A stretch of 64,000 nucleotides of DNA from DATKFM01 sp963851215 (GCA_963851215.1 CAWKOG010000020.1:682001-746000); one strand, 5' to 3'. Positions 19,615 to 29,023 are shown, counted from the first letter of the stretch. Program-made: numbers and translations. The notes: generated by a model from the letters alone, not told the origin.

Positions 19615-20256
19615 TTAGACTTTCGGCTCCTCTAGCACGAACAGCACGACCCGCTTCAGCACATGGCCGAGCGCCTCGTCGAAGGCGGCGACGATATCCG
19701 GCAGCTTAGTGCCGGCGGAGGCTTCGCGGCGCTCGAATGTCGCCGACGACACGATACGCCGTTCAGGCATCTGCACGACTTTGGCGTTGATACGCACCCA
19801 GATCACGGGATTGGGGCTGCCGTCCTCATAGATAGCTTCGAACTCCCGGAGATCGGTCTTCAGCACGTAGTCGGGCCGAAGCCCGACGCCTTCCCGGCCG
19901 ACCGCGGTGATACTGCGGGTGCTTTCGAAGGACTCGATCAGCAGCGTCTGCACCATCAGCGGCGCATTGTCGGTCCAGGCGGAGCCGGCATAGTACTCCA
20001 GAGTGAATGGCGTGCGCTGCAACGCAATGCGCGGCGTATCCAGGCTTGTCGCCGCGTTCGGCATTTCGACGACCAGCTGCCAATCCACCAACTCCAGCGT
20101 TTCCGGATAGGAAGTCTTCGGCGTCACGGTGTAGAGCTGCACCGGCACGCTGACTTCCGGCAGCAGGCCGCAGCCCGGCAATGTCCCAGCAAGCGCCAGC
20201 AACCCCGCGCGACAGACATCGCGGCGCGCGACCGGCCGCCAAACGAACTTGCTCAT
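19615..20256 (-). CDS. ABC-type transport auxiliary lipoprotein (PqiC/DUF330-like)
   Basis: Periplasmic lipoprotein that accompanies MCE-type lipid transporters. The signal sequence ends in a lipobox LPGC (Cys29) after a basic start containing RRDVCR, and the mature part has the family pattern: PVQLYTVTPK near the N-terminus, VDWQLVVEMPNAATSLDTPR, YYAGSAWTDNAPLMVQTLL and a final LKTDLREFEA-type beta domain. Length, 213 residues, is usual. It is the last gene of a four-gene operon after mlaE-mlaF-mlaD and starts 18 bp after mlaD. The outer-membrane anchor is inferred, since the residue after Cys is Gly, not Asp. Confidence 0.85.
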   Translation of the reverse strand: MSKFVWRPVARRDVCRAGLLALAGTLPGCGLLPEVSVPVQLYTVTPKTSYPETLELVDWQLVVEMPNAATSLDTPRIALQRTPFTLEYYAGSAWTDNAPLMVQTLLIESFESTRSITAVGREGVGLRPDYVLKTDLREFEAIYEDGSPNPVIWVRINAKVVQMPERRIVSSATFERREASAGTKLPDIVAAFDEALGHVLKRVVLFVLEEPKV

Positions 20257-20274
20257 GCTCTCCGCTCCGCCTGA

Positions 20275-21249
20275 TTATTCCGGTTCATAGCCCTGCAGCC
20301 TGTCGCCCAGCAGGAATCTCGCGGGATCGCGCTCGAGCTGTTTGGATATCCGTGACAGCGACGCCACCAGGAGCCGGGCTTCTTGAAGGAACTGCGTCAA
20401 TTCGAAAAGCCCGTTGCTGCCTAACTCTGCAAAGCCGGCGCGATTCTCGACCAAGATCACCTTGAGCGAGTCCGCGGCCGTATTGACCGACCCCGCCGCC
20501 GTACTGACATCAGTCAGCGCCGTGTCGAAGTTTCTGATCAGTGTCGACAGCTTGCCATCCTTGCTCGAAAGCTCTGTCCGGAGATCCTTTGCCAGCCCTT
20601 CGAATTCCCGGCTCATGCCGCCGATGTTTTCGACCGCCGTGGTCGCATCCGTCAGGAGTTTTTCCAACCCGCCGGACTGCGAATTCAGCGTCGCCGTCAA
20701 CGATTCCACATTGCTCAGGATCTTCTTGATTGCCGTCCGATTCTCTTCGTCGAACAGGAGCGTCGCCTTGTCCAGCAACAAACTCCCCTTGGCGATCAGT
20801 TCTGGTGCCCCCTGGAAGATCTGCGCCAGGGCCGACCGGCGTGAGCCGATTTCCGGATAGGGCGCCGTCACGGTCTTCGGAAGATCGGCAGCGCTCTGCG
20901 TGCCTTCATTCAGCAAGATATAGATGCCGCCGGTCAGACCTTGCATTTCGAGCGTCGCCTTGGTGTCGGCCTTCACCGGCGTGTCATCGCGCACCTCGAT
21001 CGTGACACGGATGCGCTCGATGTTTTGCGGGTCGATGCGGATGTCGCGGACGCGGCCGACCGGCACGCCGCGATAGCGCACGTTGCTGTCCAGCTCCAGG
21101 CCGGTCACCGCCTCTTCGAACAGGATGTCGAAGCGGGCGAGATTGTCATCGGTCCGGAACTTCGAGATCCAGACGAGGAAGCCGATCAGTCCCAGCAACA
21201 GCACCAGCACGAACGTGCCGACGGCGATATGGCTTGCCCGAGTCTCCAT
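20275..21249 (-). CDS. mlaD: MlaD/MCE-family lipid transport protein
   Basis: Periplasmic substrate-binding subunit of an Mla-type phospholipid ABC transporter. A single N-terminal membrane helix (GTFVLVLLLGLIGFLVWIS, about residues 11-29) anchors it, followed by one MCE domain (residues 40-120: GLELDSNVRYRGVPVGRV, LEMQGLTGGIYILL) and then about 180 residues of predicted long helix rich in Thr, Leu and Lys (ILSNVESLTATLNSQSGGLE), as in long MCE proteins that form periplasmic barrels. It follows mlaF by 3 bp. At 324 residues it is longer than E. coli MlaD and more like plant-symbiont and Mycobacterium-type MCE proteins. Confidence 0.9.
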   Translation of the reverse strand: METRASHIAVGTFVLVLLLGLIGFLVWISKFRTDDNLARFDILFEEAVTGLELDSNVRYRGVPVGRVRDIRIDPQNIERIRVTIEVRDDTPVKADTKATLEMQGLTGGIYILLNEGTQSAADLPKTVTAPYPEIGSRRSALAQIFQGAPELIAKGSLLLDKATLLFDEENRTAIKKILSNVESLTATLNSQSGGLEKLLTDATTAVENIGGMSREFEGLAKDLRTELSSKDGKLSTLIRNFDTALTDVSTAAGSVNTAADSLKVILVENRAGFAELGSNGLFELTQFLQEARLLVASLSRISKQLERDPARFLLGDRLQGYEPE

Positions 21250-21252
21250 GGC

Positions 21253-22038
21253 TTATTTCCCGTTCTCCTTGGTCTCGCCGCGAGCCGCCCGTCCGCGCGG
21301 GCCATGGAAATACTCACGGATCCAGGGGTGATCGTCCTGCAGAAGTTCTGCCATCGTCCCCACTTTGACTTTCTTATCCACGAGCACGGCAATACGGTCG
21401 CAGATCGCGCCAAGGCTGTCTAGATCATGGGTAACCATGAATACAGTTAATCCAAGGCTTTGCTGCAGGCTGCGAATCAGTTGATCGAAGGCTGAAGCGC
21501 CGATGGGGTCGAGGCCGGCCGTTGGTTCGTCCAGGAAGAGTATCTCGGGATCCAGCGCCAACGACCGCGCCAGGCCGGCGCGTTTCTTCATGCCGCCGGA
21601 GATCTCCGAGGGGAACTTCGCGCCCGATTCGGGCGCCAGCCCGACCAGTTCGATCTTCAACGCCGTCAACTCGGACTGCATCTTCGGCGTCAGATCCGTA
21701 TGCTCCTTCATCGGCACCTGGATGTTCTGCGCCACTGTCAGCGAACTGAACAGAGCGCCGCTCTGAAACAGCACGCCCCAGCGCTCCTGCAGCTTCGCCC
21801 AGCCGGCATCGTCGAGTTCCGAGGTATCCTTATCCAGCACGGTGATCTTGCCGATCCGCGGGCGGATCAGGCCAATGATGGTCCGCAGCAGAACGGACTT
21901 GCCCGTTCCCGATCCGCCGACGACTCCGAGCACTTCGCCGCGCCGCACCTCGAGATCGAGATTGTCGTGGATCACCTGCTTACCGAACTGGGTGCGCAAT
22001 CCCCGGATCGAGATGATGGAATCTGCCGAGGCTTCCAT
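21253..22038 (-). CDS. mlaF: MlaF-type ABC transporter ATPase
   Basis: Cytoplasmic ATPase of the Mla phospholipid transporter. Walker A is GGSGTGKSVLL (about residues 40-50), the Q-loop is VLFQSGALFSSLTVAQNI, with the SGALFSSLTV signature typical of MlaF; the ABC signature is EISGGMKKRAGLARSLAL and Walker B is EILFLDEPTAGLDP, followed by the H-loop VTHDLDS. It is 261 residues, the usual length. Located between mlaE (12 bp upstream) and mlaD (3 bp downstream) in one operon. Confidence 0.93.
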   Translation of the reverse strand: MEASADSIISIRGLRTQFGKQVIHDNLDLEVRRGEVLGVVGGSGTGKSVLLRTIIGLIRPRIGKITVLDKDTSELDDAGWAKLQERWGVLFQSGALFSSLTVAQNIQVPMKEHTDLTPKMQSELTALKIELVGLAPESGAKFPSEISGGMKKRAGLARSLALDPEILFLDEPTAGLDPIGASAFDQLIRSLQQSLGLTVFMVTHDLDSLGAICDRIAVLVDKKVKVGTMAELLQDDHPWIREYFHGPRGRAARGETKENGK

Positions 22039-22050
22039 GGGAGGCCCGCG

Positions 22051-23178
22051 TCAGATGCCGACAAAGGAAAACAGGTTAGCGAAGAGTGCGTCGAGGATGA
22101 TCACCAGGAACAACGACTCCACCACCGCTTGCGTGGTGAGCCGCCCGACGCTTTCGGCGCTGCCGCTGACGCGCATGCCCTCATAGCAGCCGACCAGCGA
22201 AATGATGACGGCGAAGATCGGCGCCTTCACCATGCCCACCAGGAAATGCTTGACCTCGACCGCCTGCCGCAAGCGATCGAGAAACTGCGGAAACGGCATG
22301 TCCATGACCATGTAGGCCATGAACGCCCCACCCAGGATGGCGATGATGTCTGCGAAGAAGGTCAGCAGCGGCAACGCGATCAACAGCGCCATGACCCGCG
22401 GCAGCACCAGCACTTCCATGGGATCCAGGCCAAGGGTGCGGATGGCATCGACTTCTTCGTTCACTTGCTGAGTGCCGATCTGAGCGGTGAAAGCGCTGCC
22501 TGAACGGCCGGCGATGATGATCGCAGTAATCAGCACGCCCATCTCGCGCAGCACGGCAATGCCCACGAGATCGACGGTCAGCAGCTCCTGGCCGAACTTG
22601 CGTAGCTGATCGTAACCTTGATAAGCGACGACGATGCCTACGAAGAACAGCAGCAGGCCGACGATCGGCACGGCATTCAGTCCATGCTGCTCGATGTTGC
22701 TGACCAAAGAGGTGAAGCGGATATGGCTCGGATGCCGCATCACCCGGCCGAAGGCGAACAGCATCGCACCGAAAAAACCGATGAGCCCCCGGGCCGCTTT
22801 GCCGAAGTCGGTTACGGCCTTGCCCATCCGCTCCAGGAAATCCAACACGTTGAAGCCCGGATGCGGCGCCAGCGCCGGCAGTTCGCCGACATCGGCGACC
22901 CGCTGCAGCAGCACGGCGTGATCGGCTTTCACGCCGCGGAACGCGCCGGCGATGCCCGCCGCCTTCATCTCCAGGAGGGTGCGCACGGCGAGCCAGGCGC
23001 CGGCCGTGTCGAGCCGTTCGACGCCGGACAGATCGATACTGACCTGCCGCGCCTGCGCCGCGGAAAGCTTGCGCAGCGCCTGGTCCAGGCGCGTGCAGGA
23101 GCCGACGGTCCAGTCGCCGCTCGCCTTGACGACGGCGGCGTCCCCCTCGCGCGTGACTTCCAGCGACCCAGCTTTCAT
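22051..23178 (-). CDS. mlaE: MlaE-type permease with N-terminal STAS domain
   Basis: Inner-membrane permease of the Mla transporter. Residues 1-95 form a STAS-like domain (VKASGDWTVGSCTRLDQAL, RQVSIDLSGVERLDTAGAWL), followed by the MlaE core of five or six membrane helices, with the family motifs GQELLTVDLVGIAVLREMG and the strongly conserved RSGSAFTAQIGTQQVNEEVD. In E. coli the STAS function is a separate protein, MlaB; here the fusion replaces it. At 375 residues the length fits fused homologues. First gene of the operon, divergent from apt; the 168-bp gap between the two should hold both promoters. Confidence 0.92.
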   Translation of the reverse strand: MKAGSLEVTREGDAAVVKASGDWTVGSCTRLDQALRKLSAAQARQVSIDLSGVERLDTAGAWLAVRTLLEMKAAGIAGAFRGVKADHAVLLQRVADVGELPALAPHPGFNVLDFLERMGKAVTDFGKAARGLIGFFGAMLFAFGRVMRHPSHIRFTSLVSNIEQHGLNAVPIVGLLLFFVGIVVAYQGYDQLRKFGQELLTVDLVGIAVLREMGVLITAIIIAGRSGSAFTAQIGTQQVNEEVDAIRTLGLDPMEVLVLPRVMALLIALPLLTFFADIIAILGGAFMAYMVMDMPFPQFLDRLRQAVEVKHFLVGMVKAPIFAVIISLVGCYEGMRVSGSAESVGRLTTQAVVESLFLVIILDALFANLFSFVGI

Positions 23179-23346
23179 TGCACCCCGGATTCGAATCGGC
23201 AGAGCCTATCCAATCGGCCGGGGCCAAGCGACCCCTTTTCCGGGCCTCTGGCAAATTGCTTAACAGGGTCCGGACGGCTAGATTGCCGCGCCCGGATCGC
23301 CGGGCATCGACCGCCAAGGGGTCGCGATCGGGGGCTACAGGGTTCG

Positions 23347-23862
23347 ATGCAGATCAAGGAACATATCCGGCAGATTGCCGACTTTCCGAAGCCCGGAATC
23401 CTCTTCTATGACATTTCCACCCTGCTGGCCCACGCGAAGGCCTGGCAGCACACGATGCATCTGCTGGCCGAAAAAGTGAGGCCGCAAAAGCCGGACTTGC
23501 TTGTGGGCATTGAATCCCGCGGGTTCCTTGTGGCGGCGCCCCTGGCGCTGATGCTGGATTGCGGTTTCATCATGGTGCGCAAGAAGGGCAAGCTGCCGGG
23601 CGCGACCATCCCCTTCACCTACGACCTGGAGTACGGCACCGATACAGTGGAGGTGCAGGCCGACGCGATCAGGCCCGGCCAGCGCGTGGTGGTGCTCGAC
23701 GATCTCCTGGCCACCGGCGGCACGATGCAGGCGGCGATCGCACTGCTGCGCAAGGTCGGTGCGGATGTGCGGGCGGCCGCCTTCATCATCGAACTCGCTT
23801 TCCTCAACGGCCGCGCAAAGCTGGACGTGCCGGCGCTGTCCATCGTCAGCTATGATTCGTGA
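23347..23862 (+). CDS. apt: adenine phosphoribosyltransferase
   Basis: Salvages adenine to AMP using PRPP, in the cytoplasm. The PRPP-binding motif is VVVLDDLLATGGTMQAA at about residues 117-133, and the family landmarks FPKPGILFYDISTLL, LLVGIESRGFLVAAPLA and VRKKGKLPGATI are all in place. The 171-residue length is standard. The start ATG at 23347 gives the normal N-terminus MQIKEHIRQI. It is followed after 6 bp by the D-aminopeptidase gene in the same direction. Confidence 0.95.
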   Translation: MQIKEHIRQIADFPKPGILFYDISTLLAHAKAWQHTMHLLAEKVRPQKPDLLVGIESRGFLVAAPLALMLDCGFIMVRKKGKLPGATIPFTYDLEYGTDTVEVQADAIRPGQRVVVLDDLLATGGTMQAAIALLRKVGADVRAAAFIIELAFLNGRAKLDVPALSIVSYDS

Positions 23863-23868
23863 GTTCAT

Positions 23869-24666
23869 ATGAAGGTCTATATCAGCGCCGATATCGAAGG
23901 CACCGCCGGCATTACCCATTGGGACGAAGCGAGCAAGACCCACGACACCTATCCGGAATTCCGCGAGCAGATGACCGCCGAAGTGGTCGCTGCCTGCGAA
24001 GGCGCGATCGCCGCGGGCGCGCGGGAAATCCTGATCAAGGACGCCCATGACAGCGGCCGCAACATCGTCGCAAAACACCTGCCCGATTGCGCCCGGCTGA
24101 TCCGCGGTTGGAGCGGCCATCCCTTCTGCATGGTGCAGGAACTCGACGCCAGCTTCGATGCCGCCATGTTCATCGGCTATCACTCCAAGGCCGGCGCCGA
24201 GGGCAATCCCCTCGCCCACACCCTGACCCTGGACGTCTCCCATATCGAGCTGAATGGCAAGCGCATGTCGGAATTCGTCATGCATAGCTACGCGGCGGCG
24301 TTGGTCGGCGTGCCCGTGGTGTTCATCTCCGGCGATAAGGGCATCTGCGCCGATGCCCGAGCCTTCAACCGCACGATCGGCACGGTCGCGACCTCAGAGG
24401 GCAAGGGCCGATCGACGATCAGCATCCCGCCGCTCTTGGCGGTGAACCGCATCCGCGAGGGCGTGACGGCGGCCCTGAACGGCAATGTGGCCGCCTGCAA
24501 GGTCAAGCTGCCGAAGCAATTCAAGCTCGATGTCGCTTATGCCACGCCGACGGAAGCCTACCGCAACGCCTGGTATCCAGGCGCGAAACATGTCGGGCGG
24601 CGCACCGTAAGATACGAATCCCGCGACTATTTCGAAGTTTTGCGGGCCCTGCGCTTCATCGCCTAA
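23869..24666 (+). CDS. M55 family D-aminopeptidase (DppA-like)
   Basis: A zinc peptidase of family M55; the Bacillus DppA enzyme removes N-terminal D-alanine from peptides and assembles into a decamer. The metal and catalytic residues are visible: SADIEGTAGI (Asp8, Glu10), KDAHDSGRN (His), GYHSKAGAEGNPLAHT (His) and a later Glu. The 265-residue length is typical. No signal peptide, so cytoplasmic. The spacing of 6 bp after apt suggests cotranscription, although no shared pathway is obvious. It probably acts on D-Ala-containing or beta-like peptides taken up from outside; this is inference. Confidence 0.9.
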   Translation: MKVYISADIEGTAGITHWDEASKTHDTYPEFREQMTAEVVAACEGAIAAGAREILIKDAHDSGRNIVAKHLPDCARLIRGWSGHPFCMVQELDASFDAAMFIGYHSKAGAEGNPLAHTLTLDVSHIELNGKRMSEFVMHSYAAALVGVPVVFISGDKGICADARAFNRTIGTVATSEGKGRSTISIPPLLAVNRIREGVTAALNGNVAACKVKLPKQFKLDVAYATPTEAYRNAWYPGAKHVGRRTVRYESRDYFEVLRALRFIA

Positions 24667-24801
24667 CTGTAAAAAGACGCACGAACGCCGTTATTGTCTT
24701 GCTATTCCTTAACAATCCAAGGCAGATTGCGATTCGATAACCGGCGTACAGAACCCGCCGGGTGGGAACGATAACAGGGCGCTAGCTCACTAACCCCCTA
24801 A

Positions 24802-24840
24802 GTCAGGATTTGCCTGACCAGCCGTCCCGCGGACTGGCTG
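24802..24840 (+). promoter_or_regulatory. two tandem leader hairpins before the radical SAM gene
   Basis: Two adjacent stem-loops: GTCAGG/CCTGAC around a 5-nt loop (24802-24818), then CAGCCGTCC/GGAC-T-GGCTG with a CGC loop and one bulged T (24819-24840). A short T-rich run (TTCGTT) follows and the start codon lies 28 bp further on. They could be a weak terminator for the upstream gene or a leader structure of the radical SAM gene. No known riboswitch core is recognised. Confidence 0.35.
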
Positions 24841-24868
24841 TTCGTTGCCGCCCCCCACTGGAGACCGC

Positions 24869-26650
24869 ATGTCCATTGCGCAGCGCCGCCAAGCCGTTCA
24901 CCGCGAAGTCTTCCAACTAATCCTGATCAAGCCTTCCCACTACGACGCCGATGGATATGTCATCCAATGGGCGAAGACCGACTTGCCGTCGAATTCACTG
25001 TCCGTGCTCAATGCGCTTGCCGAGGACAGCCAGGCGCGCGCCGTGCTCGGCGATGAGATCGACATCGCGATTACGGTGCAGGACGAGACCAACTGCCGCA
25101 TCAACGTGGCGAAGATGGTGCGGACGATCCGGAAGTCGGGCGGCAAGGGGCTGGTGGGGCTGGTCGGCGTCCAATCCAATCAATATCCGCGGGCGATGGA
25201 TATCGCGCGGCAGGTGCGCGCCGCCGGCATCCCCGTCTGCATCGGCGGTTTCCACGCTGCGGGAAGTCTGGCGATGCTTCCCGAGCCGCCGCCGGAAGTG
25301 CGCGAGGCCTGGGATCTCGGCATCTCGATCTTCGCCGGCGAGGCGGAGGGCCGCTTCGATATGCTGCTGCAGGACGCCTATCGCGATGCGCTGAAGCCGC
25401 TCTACGACTACCGCAACGATCTGCCGGGCCTGGAGGGCGCTACCACGCCGATATTGCCCCTGTCGGTGCACCAGCGGAATTTCAATCTGCGGGCGGCTTT
25501 CGATTCCGGGCGCGGCTGTCCGTTCCAGTGCAGCTTCTGCACGATCATCAATGTCCAGGGCCGCAAGTCGCGCTACCGTTCCGCCGACGACATCGAGAAG
25601 ATCGTCCGCGACCACTATGCCCAGGGCATCCGCAAGTTCTTCATCACCGACGACAACTTCGCCCGCAACCGCAACTGGGAGGCTCTGTTCGACCGGATTA
25701 TCGCGCTGCGCGCCGAAGGGCTGAAGGTCAAGCTGATCATCCAGGTGGACACGCTCTGCTACCGCATTCCGAATTTCATCCGCAAAGCCGGCCTCGCCGG
25801 CGTCAACCGCGTGTTCATCGGCCTGGAGAACATCAACCCCGACAACCTGATCGCCGCGAAGAAGAAGCAGAACCGCATCACCGAGTACCGCACGATGCTG
25901 CAGATGTGGAAGTCGATCGGCGCCATGACCTACTGCGGCTACATAATCGGCTTCCCGAACGACACGCCCGAGCGGCTGCTGCGCGACATCGAGATCATCA
26001 AGCGCGAACTGCCGGTCGATCTGCTGGAGTTTTTCTATCTGACCCCGCTGCCGGGCTCGGAGGATCATCAGACCCTGCACCGCAAGGGCATCTGGATGGA
26101 GCCGGATCTCAACAAGTACGACACCGAGCATGTGACGACGGCGCATCCCCTGATGTCGCCGGACGAATGGCGCAAGGCCTATCATCTGGCCTGGAAGAAT
26201 TACTACGAGCCGAAGCATGTGATGACACTGATGCGCCGCGCGCTGGTGTCGGGAATGAAGCCGCATAAGATCGCCCATATGGCGCTGTGGTTCTATGGCA
26301 GCATCGCCATCGAGAACGTGCATCCGCTGCAGGCCGGGCTGTTCCGGCGCAAATACCGCGCCGACCGCCGGCCGGGCCTGCCGAAGGAAAGCCCGTTGGT
26401 GTTCTATCCCCGCTATCTCTGGGAAATCCTGTCCAAGCATGCGCGGCTGCTCAAGCTCCTGACGCATTACCGGTATCTGCGCTGGCGGGTCGAGAGCGAT
26501 CCGATGGCGGCGCGCTATGAGGATCTGGCGCTGCGGCCGGTGGTCGAAGGCGACGCGGAAGAAGAGTTGGAAATCTTCAGCCACACCGAGTCCGCCGTTC
26601 AGGCCGTTGAGAAGGCGCGCAAGCTGAAGCTGCGGCCGGTGCCGGCCTAG
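24869..26650 (+). CDS. cobalamin-binding-type radical SAM protein
   Basis: A 593-residue B12-binding/radical SAM protein of the B12-dependent methyltransferase-like group. The first 190 residues form a Rossmann domain of the cobalamin-binding type (QLILIKPSHYDADGYVIQW, LVGLVGVQSNQYPRAMDIAR, IPVCIGGFHAAG); the classical DxHxxG cobalamin motif is not evident. The radical SAM core has DSGRGCPFQCSFCTIIN, with the 4Fe-4S cysteines Cys217, Cys221 and Cys224, then FFITDDNFARNR and RVFIGLENINPDN. A C-terminal region of about 170 residues rich in Arg and Trp is family-specific. The ATG at 24869 is chosen over the longer frame. Substrate unknown; it stands alone between M55 peptidase and amidase genes. 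Confidence 0.88.
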   Translation: MSIAQRRQAVHREVFQLILIKPSHYDADGYVIQWAKTDLPSNSLSVLNALAEDSQARAVLGDEIDIAITVQDETNCRINVAKMVRTIRKSGGKGLVGLVGVQSNQYPRAMDIARQVRAAGIPVCIGGFHAAGSLAMLPEPPPEVREAWDLGISIFAGEAEGRFDMLLQDAYRDALKPLYDYRNDLPGLEGATTPILPLSVHQRNFNLRAAFDSGRGCPFQCSFCTIINVQGRKSRYRSADDIEKIVRDHYAQGIRKFFITDDNFARNRNWEALFDRIIALRAEGLKVKLIIQVDTLCYRIPNFIRKAGLAGVNRVFIGLENINPDNLIAAKKKQNRITEYRTMLQMWKSIGAMTYCGYIIGFPNDTPERLLRDIEIIKRELPVDLLEFFYLTPLPGSEDHQTLHRKGIWMEPDLNKYDTEHVTTAHPLMSPDEWRKAYHLAWKNYYEPKHVMTLMRRALVSGMKPHKIAHMALWFYGSIAIENVHPLQAGLFRRKYRADRRPGLPKESPLVFYPRYLWEILSKHARLLKLLTHYRYLRWRVESDPMAARYEDLALRPVVEGDAEEELEIFSHTESAVQAVEKARKLKLRPVPA

Positions 26651-27832
26651 CCCCGCCCCACCACGATCCTTTCCGCCAGCGCCAGCAATTGCCGGTCGCT
26701 GCCGCGGCGGCCAATCAGCCCGAGCCCGATCGGGCAATTCTCGACCCGGCCGCCAATGACCGTCACCTGCGGCAGCCGCGCCAGATTGGCGATGCAGGTC
26801 AGGCTGAGCGTGCGCTCGCGGAAGGCGTTCGACGCCTCGCCGGCCAATCCCAGCGGCGGTGCGATACTGGCGGCGGCCGGCAAGCAGAGCACGGCGCCGT
26901 CTTTCAGCAAATCGTCCAGTCGCCCGGCGAACTCCTCGCGGGCCTCGGCGTCGCCGCCATCCGGAGACTCGAACACCTCCTTCGACCACTCGAAGCGCGC
27001 GGCGACCTCCGGGCCGAAGCGCGGCTTGGTCGCCTCGATCCAGGCGCGGTGCGTGGCCCAGATCTCCCGCGCCTGCAGCCGGCGGAAGCGCCATCATCCA
27101 GTCCTGCAGTTCGCCGCCTTCGCCGCCGATGCGGACGGCGCGCGACTTGCCGACGGCGGTGGCCGCGGCGTTCACTGCCGGCTGCAGCGCCGCGGCGCAG
27201 GAGAGATTGGCCTGGGCGAAGCCGTCCTCGCAGACCAGCAGCTCGCCGAAGGGCGCCGCCGCCTTGTCTTCGTCCAGCAGCACGGCGCCAACGCGGTTCA
27301 GCAAGGCGCCGTCCCGCGCGAACCAGCCGATGGTGTCGAAGGACGGTGCCAGCGGCATGATGCCATCAAGCGGAATGCGGCCATGGCTGGTGCGGATGCC
27401 CAGGACGCCGCAGAGGCTGGCGGGCACGCGCACGGAGCCGCCGGTGTCGGAGCCCAACGCGAAGTCAACGGCATTGCCCGCGACCGCGGAGGCCGAGCCG
27501 CTGGAGGAGCCGCCGGGAATGCGGCCGGGCGCGTTGGAATTCACCGGCGTGCCGTAGTGGAAATTCTGGCCGTTCAGGCTGTAGGCGATCTCGTCGGTGA
27601 CGGTCTTGCCGATCATGGTGGCGCCGGCGGCCAGCAGCTTCTCGACAACGGGCGCGGTTTTCGCGGCCGGCTTGTGGGTGCGCAGCCAGTCGGGATTGCC
27701 GCAGCCGGTGACGTGGCCGGCGATGTCGTAGATGTCCTTCACCGCGAACTTCATGCCGGCGAGCGGCCCGGATTCCGCGCCGCGCAGCGTGTCCTGGAAA
27801 TGGGGGACGAAGGCGCCGAGGCGGTTAGGCAT
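26647..27832 (-). CDS. amidase-signature family amidase (one frame break)
   Basis: An amidase of about 394 residues. The Ser-cisSer-Lys triad is visible: Lys in KFAVKDIYDIAG, the linker Ser in PGGSSSGSASAVAG and the nucleophile in GSDTGGSVRVPASLCG. The frame breaks near 27091, where one extra base separates LQDWMMA from FRRLQAREIW; correcting it gives one continuous protein ending ALAERIVVGRG. Its stop overlaps that of the radical SAM gene from the opposite strand, and its start overlaps the methyltransferase gene by 8 bp, so it is probably cotranscribed with it. Substrate unknown; amide hydrolysis in the cytoplasm. Confidence 0.88.
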
Positions 27833-28640
27833 GCCGGCGCGCCTTCATCGAATAGGCAAGCGGCATCGGCGGCGTACCCGGCGGCGGGTGGAACATGCCG
27901 TCCTCGCCCTTGGTCAGGGACGGGAAGAGCTGCCAGGCGAGCCGGTCATGCTCATGCAGGAACTCCAGCGTCAGGCCCGCCTCGATCACCGACATGACGA
28001 TCTCCGACAGCGGGTGAACCCACTCCATGCTGGTGTCGTTCTTGATCCGGATGTCGTCGCCGGCATAGGTCTTGTCCGATTTGAAGATCAGCGGGCCGTC
28101 GGTCTTGAAGTAAGGCAGGCTGACGGCGATGGGCGAGTCCTTGTCCTTCTGGTCCAGCATCATCGCGGCCGGGTGGCCCTCCAGGAGATAGAGGAAGCCG
28201 CCGGGCGCCAGCAGGCTCGCCACAATCTTGGCCCAGCGCTTCAGGTCCGGCAGCCAGATCAGAGCACCCCAGGAGACATAGACGATATCGAACTGGCCCT
28301 CGATCGCCGCGCGCGCGTCATAGACATCGGCCTCCACGAACTCGCCGGCGAGGCCGGTCTCGGCGGCCAGCTTCCGCGCCTGGCGCACCGCTTCGCCGGA
28401 GAAATCCAGGCCGGTGACGCGGGCGCCCTTCCGCGCCCAGTTCAGCGAGTCCAGGCCGATATGGCATTGCAGATGCAGCAGCGACTTGCCGGCGACGTCG
28501 CCCATCTCCGCAAGCTCGATCGGCAGCAGCGCGTCCGCACCGGCCTTGAAGCGGTCGACGCCGTAGAATGCCGTGCCCGGATGGATCGAGGCCAGCTCGT
28601 CCCAGAGCCGCCGGTTGGTCTCACGCCAGGTGTCGGACAT
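27825..28640 (-). CDS. class I SAM-dependent methyltransferase
   Basis: A 271-residue methyltransferase. It starts MSDTWRETNRRLWDELASIH and has the SAM-binding loop LLHLQCHIGLDSLNWARKGA, a variant of the usual GxGxG (LQCHIGLDSL is typical of a subfamily that acts on small molecules), then VTGLDFSGEAVRQARKLA and FDIVYVSWGALIWLPDL. The C-terminal 100 residues have DIRIKNDTSMEWVHPLSEIV, seen in the same subfamily. Substrate unknown. It is upstream of and overlapping the amidase, so the two probably act on related compounds. Confidence 0.85.
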   Translation of the reverse strand: MSDTWRETNRRLWDELASIHPGTAFYGVDRFKAGADALLPIELAEMGDVAGKSLLHLQCHIGLDSLNWARKGARVTGLDFSGEAVRQARKLAAETGLAGEFVEADVYDARAAIEGQFDIVYVSWGALIWLPDLKRWAKIVASLLAPGGFLYLLEGHPAAMMLDQKDKDSPIAVSLPYFKTDGPLIFKSDKTYAGDDIRIKNDTSMEWVHPLSEIVMSVIEAGLTLEFLHEHDRLAWQLFPSLTKGEDGMFHPPPGTPPMPLAYSMKARRHA

Positions 28641-28896
28641 TTTCGCGCATTTCCCCGCTGCCTAACCCTCTGTTTCACATCGGCGAAGCGGCAAAACAAG
28701 CGTTTTTCAGGGGGCCCCAATTTTCGGGAACGATGCCATACAAGGGAATCACCCCCTGGGAATGAGCCTGATGGCCTGCCGTCTTCCGATCAACGATGTC
28801 CAACATCGAGCCGGGGAGATTTCCGGGAGAGGGAAGTGTAGCAGAGCGGCGGTAGAAGGTAAAGGAATTTGTTCTTATAGTGTGAATGCGTAGAGG

Positions 28897-29023
28897 CCCC
28901 CTCACCCTACCCTCTCCCCCACTTCGTAGGGGAGAGGGGACTGTTTCTTGAATGTCCCCTCGCCCCGCGCAGCGGGGAGAGGGATGCAACATCCGCGTCC
29001 AGCGGATGTTGCGGGGTGAGGGG
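28897..29023. repeat. multi-hairpin GC-rich repeat, copy 1
   Basis: About 127 bp bounded by CCCCTCACCC and its inverse GGGTGAGGGG. Inside are three stem-loops: CCCTCTCCCC/GGGGAGAGGG, CCCCGC/GCGGGG, and a perfect 11-bp stem GCAACATCCGC/GCGGATGTTGC. A second copy in the same orientation lies at 29414-29543. The stop codon of the DUF559 gene begins at the next base. Confidence 0.9.
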
